From positions 13,392,001 to 13,456,000 of the forward strand of contig JAPNXP010000002.1 of NCBI GenBank assembly GCA_028753945.1: 64,000 nt of DNA, read 5' to 3'. The first letter of the stretch is position 1. Every line of letters begins with the position of its first letter. Below the pieces are notes generated by a model. It was not told the origin of the DNA and ran no database searches. It worked only from the letters and a program-made list of their open reading frames with translations. The translations under genes were made by a program, and so were the position numbers. Positions 55,046 to 64,000 of the stretch are shown piece after piece. The stretch comes from Hexactinellida sp. DTS-2022. Its lineage: Eukaryota > Porifera > Hexactinellida.

Positions 55046-55593
55046 ATTGAGAGCATAGTCTATCAATTTGGGCGGGAATTGTAATCTGTGTTATATATAC
55101 AAATTTAATTTGAAAACTATCATTATATTATACATATGTATAAATTTTTTAATTAGGGTTATCCACCTTTTTGAAAATAGAACATTTAATATTATATACT
55201 ACTACATAAACCACCAAAATATGTGATACACTAAGGAAATTTTTTCCAATTTTTATTGTGGCCGGCACAGCTGTCAGTGTGGGCTATATAAAAATTGCTT
55301 CGAGATTCAAAAAAGTTTCGGAACACCGCTAATTCGGACTTATTTAATACATTTAATTGAGAATAATTAGACAAGTACAGTCAATTGATACCATTGAATC
55401 TTTAGAAATTTGATCTAATTTAGCATGTTATAAGTTAGAACAAATTATACAGAAGAGTAAGTATGCCTAATTGTAATTTAATTCTCAATGAATCATATGG
55501 TAACTACAAACCTGAGTAAACTTCTTAAATAATACATTTTAAATCACATTTTTTAAATAGGCATTCTTAAGTATCACAAAAGTAAATTAAATA

Positions 55594-56577
55594 CAGTAAA
55601 TGCCGGATATAAGAACACCGGTTATACTTATTAATATTTGAACATGCCGGAGATAAGAACGTTCTACTGGAAAACGGTTTCCATATATCCTATATAATTT
55701 ATGCCGGTTATAAGAACATGTCGGTTATAAAACTCAATATGAACTACAGCAGTTTTCGACGATGTTCTTATATAAACCGGCATCCACTTCCACTCAGTGG
55801 TGTAGCAATAGGCGGTTCAGGCGGTTCATTGAACTAGGGCCCCAAAGGTTCCAAAATTCCCATATGCAGATATACTTCAATCATACTTCATGATAACAGT
55901 TATGTTATTTGATAATTATTTGTTTTCTTAAAAAACTATCTGTTTGTCAATTATAAATTTTATGAAATTGTATTTTTGCTTCTTAGCAACATTTCTTTTG
56001 AGACAACTTGAGAGAAACATGAAGAGAGTTTATGTTATGGTTATGCAAAACGAGTAGAAACGATTAGAATCTGATTAACCTTTACATTTTGTCTAACAGT
56101 GATGTCAAAATGCGGGAAATGTCATTTCCGAACCAAAATATATCCAGATGCTTGCTCCTTAATATTTCAAATCCAATTTGGATTAGTGTGGGCAGGGGTT
56201 TATCTAGGATTTTCGTGGCTGGCACTTTATTATGGAGGTATTAATTTTCCGGCACCCTAAAGGTATTAGCGATAATATATAATCAGTATAATTCAATGAT
56301 GCGACACTATTTTAAGGAGGTAAATTGCTACGGTGAACAAACTGTTGTTTATCCAAGCATTTCTGGACAAGAAAATCTGGCCATACACCCGGCACCTAAT
56401 TAAGTGCCAACCCGGCACCTAAATCGAATCGAAATTCACACACTTTTTCACCACAACTGATGCCTGGCCTGCACCTAAAAGTGCCGGCCAGGCACCGAGA
56501 TAAACCCCTAGCAGGGGCCCAGCACATAATTTTGAACCGGGGCCCCCGAAACCTTAGCTACGCCACTGCTTCCACTG
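55594..56577. mobile_element. TA-flanked MITE (CAGTAAATGCCGG) split by a hAT element
   Basis: Left end CAGTAAATGCCGGATATAAG. The right end reads TATAAACCGGCATCCACTTC, continues into CACT and, after the hAT insertion, finishes with G at 56577, with TA on both sides. The interior has repeated 'gccgg-tataagaac'. Without the hAT insertion it would be about 200 bp. Confidence 0.8.
55795..56568. mobile_element. hAT-type element, 774 bp, with a nested element
   Basis: Ends CAGTGGTGTAGCAATAGGCG and CCTTAGCTACGCCACTG. Exact duplication CTTCCACT at 55787-55794 and 56569-56576. A nested element at 56193-56510 has ends CAGGGGTTTATCT and AGATAAACCCCTA and blocks of GGCACCTAA and GCCGGC; its target duplication is not clear. 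The outer element ends 77 bp before the RNF213 start codon. Confidence 0.9.
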
Positions 56578-56645
56578 TAGAACATTAATTAATATAAAAC
56601 CTCAATTATTTTCTTCATTAAAATATCTTAGAGTTTCGCCATCGA

Positions 56646-59600
56646 ATGAATGATAATATTACAAGTTCACCCTCCAAAGCCTCAAAAAGATGTGTGACAA
56701 GGGACTGTAAATTTAACCTTGATTTCCCGGATGGTATTCCTGACTATTATAGGATTTGTCCAATATGTCAAGTAAAGCTAGAATTCACTCAGAAGGAATC
56801 AAATGCAATAACTTCTATTCCCTACTTCGATGTTAACTTAGCAACTGTCTCTAATCCAATTGAATTGGTTATTGATTCATCACCCATCTCTGAACAAAAG
56901 GTGATCTTTAGAACTATTATGATTAAACAACATTTTCTTTTGATTCAGGGCATACTAACTATCAGGTTTCATGGGCTTATTTTAGGCAATGGTAAGGAAG
57001 ATAATACTTGTTTTAAACAAACAGGAGAAATTGAATACGTTGGAATAAATTTTGTTATTTTAGAAGGATATTTAATAATACCAGAAGAAGTTTTCCCAAT
57101 TTCTAATACAGTTGGATATGGATTTGGTCTTCCTTATAAGTATTTTCTTAATGACCAGGAAGAAAAGTTAGAATATTTTCGATGTCTTTTTCTGAATGGG
57201 GTACGAGATAAAAATATTATCTATAAATACGATTCTATGGTCATATCTAATTCGAATTTGAAAGATGAACATTCGGGCTTGCTGGAAGGTAACTATTTAT
57301 GGCGAATTTCTTTTAATATTTTTGTAAATACAACACTTAATAATAAAAAATTATTTACATTCGAAGATCAAGTCTCAACATTCAAAAATATTGCAAGGAG
57401 CATTTTTCTCATGCTTATAATTCCTCAAAGATTTGGAAGTGGAATTGGAATTGTAAGCTTTGCTAATTGCAAGATGCTTGCATTTCTTACAAAGTACGAT
57501 GAAGAAGGTAGAGCGAAATGGATTGCGAAAAGAATAAAAACTGCAAACTCTCCTCAAGCATTATTAAAAAATTTCATTTTCATATTTCTTCTCTTTCACA
57601 AAAAGGAATTGAATACAAATTATGTGGATGTTTTGAAACTACTCTTAAATTCCATCAGTATAGACCATATAGAAGAACTGATCTCAAAGCGATCGTTCTT
57701 TTATGATCATTTTCAAGATTATCAACTATCAATGCAACATTTACAGAGCTCATTTGAAACAATTATCTTCAAAACTCCACAAATTTTTGATAACCAAACC
57801 GTTGTAAAATTCTTACCACTGTACCATTCATTATTCAAATTATCAATTCAATTTGAGGATCTACATATAAACCAAGAATGGTTAGCAAACGAATACTGGG
57901 GCTTTCCATCTAATTTCGAAATTAATTCACTTTATCCTTCTCAAAATTTTGAACTTATTTTAGACAAGTTTTTCCAATACAACCCAATTTTACCATATAG
58001 CATTTCACTCATCTCAATGGATGAGAACAATTTTCAGCATCTTTCAACGAATCATATTATACCTATTGATTGTTACTTGCCTGTACTTGTTTACCGAATG
58101 AAAAACTGGTCTTTCGATTTGAATCCAATTACATTGCGAAGTCAGATATTCTCGTTTTTATTTTCTAAATTCAATAGGGAGCCACAATGTATCACAGAAA
58201 CGCAACTTCATCAAATTTGCAATGCTGTTTTCTTTATATGGGAGCTTAATATAGGAAGAGCTATAACTCAAGAACCAAATTCAACTGATGATGGATTCTT
58301 ACATTTAAATCTAACTACAACCATATTGCGTATGTTAATTAATAATGACCCAAATATTATTTTAAACGAAAAAATTCCTTTCAAATATTTCAAATCTTCT
58401 GAAGAATTACTAAATATTTTCCTGCGCACATTTGAAACATTCATAATAAAGCCAGCTAGTATTCGACTTGCTAAAATAATAGAAAAACTTAAGTTGTGGT
58501 CTGGTTTATTCTCATTTGAATTTCCCGAATCATACAATTGGATTTCAGTTGTTGAAAGTCGTTTCAAATCAATGGTACAAGAATTCGATATGATGATAAC
58601 TATTCAAATTTTTATTCACTTACTTAGAAACTGCAAAATTCTCGATTTAATATATTCCACATTTAAAGAGCGAATTATTGTGATATTAGAAACCAGACAA
58701 GATCAAGCCTCACAAAATACAATTTTATCTAATCTCGCACAATTACCTGACACTAAGCACTCAGAACTCATTGAAATTCTTAATTTGATCTACCTCCAAC
58801 AAAGACAAGCATTTGAAGAAAATCCAGCAAGGCACATTCTCTTTTGGTCACCCTGGTGCATACTTTTTGACTTCAATTGGCCTGAGAGTCCAGATAAAAA
58901 TCAAGAAATAGTCCAACTGGTGAAAACCGCATATGACGAATACATCAATCTCTGTAAGTCCATAAAAGAAATGACAATTAAAGTAACCATTTTGAGGGTT
59001 CTTCACCAAGTTAAGGATAAGTTTTTAACTATATATGACACCTTATCTCGGAGATATACGGAAAATACTCTTCTAAGGAATTATTTAAATATCAGAAATG
59101 AAATTGATGAGGCCATTACAATTCTTGCTTATTTTGATGAGCATACAGTATTTATCTCTAACTTTAATTATATACTCAATTTCGCAAGTCATTTGTTGGA
59201 ATCACAAGAAATAAAAGATTTTTTGTTAATTGACTTTGAGTCTCAGCCACTAAATGAAATTTGCAGGAGAAATTCAAGTGGCGATTTTCTTATTCTTCCA
59301 AATTCTATTCTAACCAAAAATTTTAACACATCTCATGTTAAAATTATGCTAACCACATCGTACGATCTCAAAAACTCGCACATATTTCTGAATGCTTTCA
59401 AAACTTTAGTTTCTTCCAATTACGACTTTTTCGCTACTAAGTTACTTGAAATGGATACTATTTATACTGAAATTTGGAAACCAACTTTCCTAAAATGTGA
59501 GGTATTGGTTTCTACTTTACTTAAACGCGAAATTTCATTAATATTGGTTGATATACATTTCAGTATTTTTCGAGAGGCTGAAGAATATATCAGATCAGAA

Positions 59601-62600
59601 ATTAAGTACTTATCATCGGCGATTAATCTGCAAAACGGTCACAAACAACCATCTGTCGACGAAATTAATAGCTCTGCTAAAGTTTTAATTAAATATTTTA
59701 AATTCCAAGAAACCTGTGAACTTGCAAGTTTAATAAAGAAAGTGCAGAGCGAATATTGCCAAGTAGGAGATTATAAACAGATCGATATCCTTGTAAAATT
59801 TATGAACCCTCAATTTGCTAAAGAAAACACATTGAAAATAATAACGCATGATTTAGAAAACCTAACTTTGCAGCTCTCTCAATATGATAATTTTACTATA
59901 TCTCTCATTAGCTCATTTGTCGATCACCCATATTTCATTAAATGGGCAAGAGATACCTTAAAAGATCGACAACAACTGAAAGTTTTCATCGATTTAGCGT
60001 TGACTTCTTGCGGAGAAAGTGATTTCAATATCAATCGAATTACTTGCCTTCGTTCGGTGTGTTTTAATTTAGCTCCTCTCATCTTCGATTTGCATCCTGA
60101 ATGTGACTACAAGCAATTTTTGAACCTTTTAAATGACGTAATTGAACAAATTGCAGAAAGAGATAGATTCTTGAATACTTTTAATGAAACAGCAAATTTG
60201 CTCCAATTATGGAAACACCTGGAGCTTACTCATAGTTCTTTTGGGAAAAGTACGATTCAAGAACTGGCAGAAATACTAGAAACTGGATATATAGAAATAC
60301 AATTTGCTACGATCAGTATTAATGATAATGGTATTAAACTTTATATACCAGACCCAATCAATCGAATTTATTCTTTGGAAGGTTTAAAAGATCTTAAAAG
60401 TAAAATTGCATTGATCAAGGCGGAAACAAAAACAACAAAAGACATTGATTTATTCTCTTCAATATTTGAGAGCACAATGGAACTATATTTATTAGTGGAA
60501 AAGTTGATTAATCTCGGTCACATATCATATGTTAATTATTTCAAGAAATTTAGATATAACTTTCAATCATTGTCAATACTGAACAAAGAAATTGATTTAG
60601 GTAATAAAGAACTGGGGAATTGGCATAGCACTTTGAATCTTGCAAGAAGTGAATATTATGCTCTTAATTTTTTTAGTAATGTTCAGATTTTATTTCTACG
60701 ACGAGAGTTGAGATTATTCCAGTCAACTAACATCTTGAACCCTCAACTATTTCACCTACTTTCACTTTTGAATCCTTATATAACCTTGGATGCTATTTCT
60801 ATTGAAATGAATAGTGTTCTTAATTTTTTACCATTTATATCGAACGAATGTCAAGGGATCATCAATGATGTAATACCAGAGCCTGTTGATAGTCATCCGG
60901 TTGATCGATTCCCGAGTCATTTTAGTGAGGATGATAAAAGATTATGCATATCTCTTTTCAATGAGCAAGATATAGACATTAATCTTAGCATAATTGGAAT
61001 AAAACAATTTAAACGCGATTTAGAAGAATATGATGAATTAGAATTAACAGAATTCTGTTTGAATAACACAGGATTACTCGATATAGTACCTGAAGAAATT
61101 TGTGATGATAAAGTGGAACTGTGTACTGAATTGAATATACCATTTGATCAAAGTGCTCAGTTTTTTGATGAATACCACCTCTCCTTAAAAGATTTGAGCA
61201 TTATTCTAGAAGGAATTAGAATGAATTGTCCCAAAGTACATCGTCACCTTCCCAACACATGCAAATCTGGATATCCAAATCTCTTATTCGTTCCCAATGA
61301 AACAATTCCTTATTTCATACTTTCGCAATACTTACTTCGCGATGGTGAGGATTCATTACCATCAAAACAGGAAATAATTATTTGTGAAGATGATACAATG
61401 TTGGAAGAAATTGACATTTTTTTCAGGAGAGCGATTTGGGATACTCATTCATACTATCTTTTCAGTTTGTTGTTTGTAGAGAAATTGAAATATGAAATCG
61501 CTGTACAAAGTATTGACCTCCTTAATAAATACATGTCAAATGTTAATAATCCGAAATATAATCTCCTTATAATATGCTCTGCTGAATTTGAAAATAAATC
61601 ATTTTTTGCATCCACCATTTATAAATATAAGAGGATTACTCCAGCGTTTTTAGATGATGACATTCTAAAAGACATTCTCTTTGAACGATTTACTTTTCAA
61701 GAGGGTTGTATATTGAACAATGATTCACAGTTACTACCAGCTTGGTTCATTGACCAACAGAAGAGTAGGGTACGAATTCTCTCATCACATTCAGTAGGAG
61801 CTGGAAAGTCTCTTGCAATTAATGATCTTGTAACTGAATTAGAACAATTGAACAATCTTGCTAAAGGTTCCAATTGTTCCTATACAATTCCTTTGCATGG
61901 AGGAAAGGTAATGGAGAGTGAGATAGTGGAAAAATTGATTTCTTATGAAATTGGTGAAATTGGTGAAATAGTGATTCCCTACCTATTCCACTTCGATGTG
62001 GCATCTACAATAATGGATGAAGTAATCCCTTTTCTATTCAAACTCCTGATTTTAGGCAACCTCAAGGACAGATTTGGTAACCTATGGTCCTGTAAAAACA
62101 ATGATTACTATATTGTTGAAATTACTCTCGCAGTAGAGAATACTACATTGACTCGATTTTGCGAACTTTTTCCGTTCACCATGTGTCTACAACCAAAACC
62201 AGCACTTGAAAAGATGAGAGAAAATACATTATATTATGACATTACTCTGAATTACAACAAATTTACATCTCCACTTTTCCAACGTGTTTATATGTATTTG
62301 CATAAAAAAGAAATGAAACAAAACCTTGAAGACTTTACATTCGAAAGAATGAGTGTAATATATGGAAATCCAATACAATTCATGGACATTATACTCAAAT
62401 ACTGTGGTTTAGAGAATCCTTCATGGAGTGAATTGAGTTATTTTATACATTTTTTAGGTCACCAATTTTACTCCTGTGAACAAAATATTTATTATCAAAC
62501 AGCATTATTAGAAAATGATTGGAAAGGTTTTAGAACGTTCTTGATTAACATGATAATTCCAATGTCTCGGGATATAGCTATGCCATCTCTTTCTAACACC

Positions 62601-64000
62601 TTTGATAATTCCTCCAAAGATTTGCTCAGGGGATATTCTATTGACTCGCGTAGAAGGTGGGAACATAAGAATCTACCCTACCTATACCTGAATGAAGATA
62701 GACAATCGATGACCTTTTTTGGTATTAATATTTCAAAATCATTAACCTTGTTAGACCCCTCAGATAAGTCTAAAGTTCTTGAGAAAAAATTTATTTCTAA
62801 ACCATTATATACAACTCTTACCCGTAACCTTGTTAATTTTCAAGATGATTGTTACAAGTGGGATAAAGCAAAGAAAATTTCTGTGCTTGCTAACGTTATT
62901 GGAATTCAAACAATTTCGGAACACATTTGTCAGCAAATTCCAGTTCAAGATCCTGATCCATCATACGTACTAACAATAGACAACCTTAAAAAGATTCTTG
63001 TCATTCATATGCGTTTCCGCTGTAACATACCGGTTATAATAATGGGGGAAACTGGATGTGGAAAGACAAGGCTCGTTTATTACATGTGCCAATTACAATC
63101 GCAATATTTTGATAGAGTTAATATGCGCGTCTTAAAAATTCACGGCGGAACAACTCGGTTCGATATCATTAGAGAATTAACCGAGTCTATCAAACTTGCG
63201 GAGGAAAATGTGAAGTATAATATTGATACTGTTTTGTTTTTTGACGAAGCAAACACGAGTCATTCAATTGGTCTTATCAAAGAAATATTATGTGATAGAA
63301 GAATTAATGGAAATCCTATTCCAAATAATATTCGGCTGCAATTTGTTGCTGCTTGCAATCCATACAGAAGACATTCTAACGAGATGCTCATCAAACTTAT
63401 GTCTGCTGGCCTGGGAAAAGTTTCTGTTCACAAGGAAATTACTGAAAATCTTTTTGGAAAAATTCCACTGAGAGAACTCGTTTATAGAGTCGTTGAACTT
63501 CCAAAAAGCCTTTTATCAATTGTTTGGGATTTCGGACAATTGAGTAAAGACGTTGAAGAATCTTATATAAGTGAAATCATTAAAAGACATCTTGAAAAAA
63601 GTCCTATCAAATTAATTCCTGGTTTGTTACAACAGATTACTGAAATACTCACTGTAACTCAAGATTATATGAGAGAACGAACAGATGAATGCAGCTTTGT
63701 TAGCTTAAGAGATGTTGAACGAACGATGAGAGTTTTGCTTTGGTTTTATGAAAATATTCCGATTTTTGGTATCAACTATTCATTAGATCGAATATCAACA
63801 AGTCTCTTGCTCTCATTATCAGTTTGTTATCGTGCTCGACTTAAATACCGTAAAACGTTCGATTCAAAATTGGTAGATAGTTTTAAATCTCCACTTTCCA
63901 TCCTTAAGCATGATTATGTTATCATAGATGAAATTGAAAAATTTCAGTCTGTTATTGCAGATAATATGAAAATAGGTGAACATATAGCAAAAAATGCATC
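56646..64000 (+). CDS. RNF213: RNF213 (mysterin) ubiquitin ligase, N-terminal half, intronless so far
   Basis: One open frame from the ATG at 56646 to the window edge: 2451 codons without a stop, continuing beyond. An in-frame stop at 56619 precedes the ATG with no other start between. Near the N-terminus is a CxxxxC/CPIC zinc-ribbon-like motif. A long helical stalk-like region fills residues about 300-1650. The dynein-like AAA core follows: Walker A GAGKS at about 1718-1722 with the FHFDVAS sensor stretch (AAA3), then Walker A GETGCGKT at about 2134-2141 and Walker B VLFFDEAN with Asp2200/Glu2201 (AAA4), then FVAACNPYRRHSNEM and ECSFVSLRDVERTMR. Order and wording follow human RNF213 (about 5200 aa, 68 exons), where the RING and RZ domains come later. 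The protein ubiquitinates lipid droplets and intracellular bacteria. A 48-bp segment (56901-56948) has intron-like ends but is in frame. Confidence 0.93.
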   Translation, partial: MNDNITSSPSKASKRCVTRDCKFNLDFPDGIPDYYRICPICQVKLEFTQKESNAITSIPYFDVNLATVSNPIELVIDSSPISEQKVIFRTIMIKQHFLLIQGILTIRFHGLILGNGKEDNTCFKQTGEIEYVGINFVILEGYLIIPEEVFPISNTVGYGFGLPYKYFLNDQEEKLEYFRCLFLNGVRDKNIIYKYDSMVISNSNLKDEHSGLLEGNYLWRISFNIFVNTTLNNKKLFTFEDQVSTFKNIARSIFLMLIIPQRFGSGIGIVSFANCKMLAFLTKYDEEGRAKWIAKRIKTANSPQALLKNFIFIFLLFHKKELNTNYVDVLKLLLNSISIDHIEELISKRSFFYDHFQDYQLSMQHLQSSFETIIFKTPQIFDNQTVVKFLPLYHSLFKLSIQFEDLHINQEWLANEYWGFPSNFEINSLYPSQNFELILDKFFQYNPILPYSISLISMDENNFQHLSTNHIIPIDCYLPVLVYRMKNWSFDLNPITLRSQIFSFLFSKFNREPQCITETQLHQICNAVFFIWELNIGRAITQEPNSTDDGFLHLNLTTTILRMLINNDPNIILNEKIPFKYFKSSEELLNIFLRTFETFIIKPASIRLAKIIEKLKLWSGLFSFEFPESYNWISVVESRFKSMVQEFDMMITIQIFIHLLRNCKILDLIYSTFKERIIVILETRQDQASQNTILSNLAQLPDTKHSELIEILNLIYLQQRQAFEENPARHILFWSPWCILFDFNWPESPDKNQEIVQLVKTAYDEYINLCKSIKEMTIKVTILRVLHQVKDKFLTIYDTLSRRYTENTLLRNYLNIRNEIDEAITILAYFDEHTVFISNFNYILNFASHLLESQEIKDFLLIDFESQPLNEICRRNSSGDFLILPNSILTKNFNTSHVKIMLTTSYDLKNSHIFLNAFKTLVSSNYDFFATKLLEMDTIYTEIWKPTFLKCEVLVSTLLKREISLILVDIHFSIFREAEEYIRSEIKYLSSAINLQNGHKQPSVDEINSSAKVLIKYFKFQETCELASLIKKVQSEYCQVGDYKQIDILVKFMNPQFAKENTLKIITHDLENLTLQLSQYDNFTISLISSFVDHPYFIKWARDTLKDRQQLKVFIDLALTSCGESDFNINRITCLRSVCFNLAPLIFDLHPECDYKQFLNLLNDVIEQIAERDRFLNTFNETANLLQLWKHLELTHSSFGKSTIQELAEILETGYIEIQFATISINDNGIKLYIPDPINRIYSLEGLKDLKSKIALIKAETKTTKDIDLFSSIFESTMELYLLVEKLINLGHISYVNYFKKFRYNFQSLSILNKEIDLGNKELGNWHSTLNLARSEYYALNFFSNVQILFLRRELRLFQSTNILNPQLFHLLSLLNPYITLDAISIEMNSVLNFLPFISNECQGIINDVIPEPVDSHPVDRFPSHFSEDDKRLCISLFNEQDIDINLSIIGIKQFKRDLEEYDELELTEFCLNNTGLLDIVPEEICDDKVELCTELNIPFDQSAQFFDEYHLSLKDLSIILEGIRMNCPKVHRHLPNTCKSGYPNLLFVPNETIPYFILSQYLLRDGEDSLPSKQEIIICEDDTMLEEIDIFFRRAIWDTHSYYLFSLLFVEKLKYEIAVQSIDLLNKYMSNVNNPKYNLLIICSAEFENKSFFASTIYKYKRITPAFLDDDILKDILFERFTFQEGCILNNDSQLLPAWFIDQQKSRVRILSSHSVGAGKSLAINDLVTELEQLNNLAKGSNCSYTIPLHGGKVMESEIVEKLISYEIGEIGEIVIPYLFHFDVASTIMDEVIPFLFKLLILGNLKDRFGNLWSCKNNDYYIVEITLAVENTTLTRFCELFPFTMCLQPKPALEKMRENTLYYDITLNYNKFTSPLFQRVYMYLHKKEMKQNLEDFTFERMSVIYGNPIQFMDIILKYCGLENPSWSELSYFIHFLGHQFYSCEQNIYYQTALLENDWKGFRTFLINMIIPMSRDIAMPSLSNTFDNSSKDLLRGYSIDSRRRWEHKNLPYLYLNEDRQSMTFFGINISKSLTLLDPSDKSKVLEKKFISKPLYTTLTRNLVNFQDDCYKWDKAKKISVLANVIGIQTISEHICQQIPVQDPDPSYVLTIDNLKKILVIHMRFRCNIPVIIMGETGCGKTRLVYYMCQLQSQYFDRVNMRVLKIHGGTTRFDIIRELTESIKLAEENVKYNIDTVLFFDEANTSHSIGLIKEILCDRRINGNPIPNNIRLQFVAACNPYRRHSNEMLIKLMSAGLGKVSVHKEITENLFGKIPLRELVYRVVELPKSLLSIVWDFGQLSKDVEESYISEIIKRHLEKSPIKLIPGLLQQITEILTVTQDYMRERTDECSFVSLRDVERTMRVLLWFYENIPIFGINYSLDRISTSLLLSLSVCYRARLKYRKTFDSKLVDSFKSPLSILKHDYVIIDEIEKFQSVIADNMKIGEHIAKNA

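Noticed and set aside
54753..55066. Open frames on both strands near 54.8-55.1 kb
   Set aside because: They cover a hAT MITE with a perfect duplication and a Helitron-like repeat tail.
56901..56948. A 48-bp mini-intron in RNF213
   Set aside because: It has GT...CAG ends, but its length is a multiple of three and it contains no stop, so I keep it as coding; RNA data would decide.
1..64000. CRISPR arrays, operons, ribosome binding sites, tRNA or rRNA genes
   Set aside because: None were seen; the sequence is eukaryotic, tandem repeats lack spacer structure, and no cloverleaf or rRNA core was recognised by eye.

Overview
The window is nuclear DNA of an animal. It is AT-rich, with spliceosomal GT-AG introns and conserved metazoan genes: ERMP1, a KCTD protein, PDHA, an ANKRD28-type PP6 subunit, PIKFYVE, MEAF6, KIF6, a Rab and RNF213. 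KIF6 suggests a lineage that keeps motile cilia. The phylum cannot be fixed from sequence alone. A strong clue is heavy intron loss: PIKFYVE (2117 codons) and the first 2451 codons of RNF213 are uninterrupted, the ANKRD28 homologue has two exons, PDHA four, ERMP1 two and KIF6 six.

Layout. 1-4860: gene-poor, with a perfect palindrome, a Helitron-like fragment, MITEs and a hAT MITE. 4861-6477: a KRBA2-like integrase-derived gene (+). 7052-10066: ERMP1 (+). 10586-11392: KCTD (-). 11393-17199: gene-free apart from a decayed Ginger-like transposon (15086-16904) that carries a KRBA2-like integrase pseudogene broken by a hAT element. 17200-19821: PDHA (-). 20919-24479: ANKRD28/44/52 (-). 25153-31506: PIKFYVE (-). 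32072-33160: an orphan seven-helix membrane protein (-). 33616-34119: MEAF6 (-). 34120-37466: repeats. 37467-42430: KIF6 (-). 42431-49681: a transposon nest with a hammerhead ribozyme inside a 304-bp LTR-like insertion, nested hAT elements and a 1.2-kb foldback element. 49682-50338: an ADF-H protein (+). 51065-52011: a divergent Rab (+). 52012-56645: more repeats, including a second foldback element. 56646 to the window end: the N-terminal half of RNF213 (+), running off the edge.

The genes do not form an operon or pathway. They are housekeeping or regulatory genes (mitochondrial pyruvate oxidation, PP6 regulation, endosomal PI(3,5)P2 synthesis, NuA4/MYST acetyltransferase accessory factor, ciliary kinesin, Rab trafficking, ubiquitin ligase) set in mobile-element DNA. 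Two small-element classes dominate: TA-flanked palindromic MITEs of Tc1/mariner-pogo type, found in most introns longer than 250 bp, and hAT-type elements with perfect 8-bp target-site duplications (TSDs).

The most notable items are the compact hammerhead ribozyme at 43235-43286, the Ginger-like element at 15086-16904, two foldback elements with 8-bp TSDs, and a circularly permuted, inverted copy of a KIF6 intron-exon edge inside a hAT-like element. Exon boundaries were assigned by reading phase and splice sites by eye; no database search was run.
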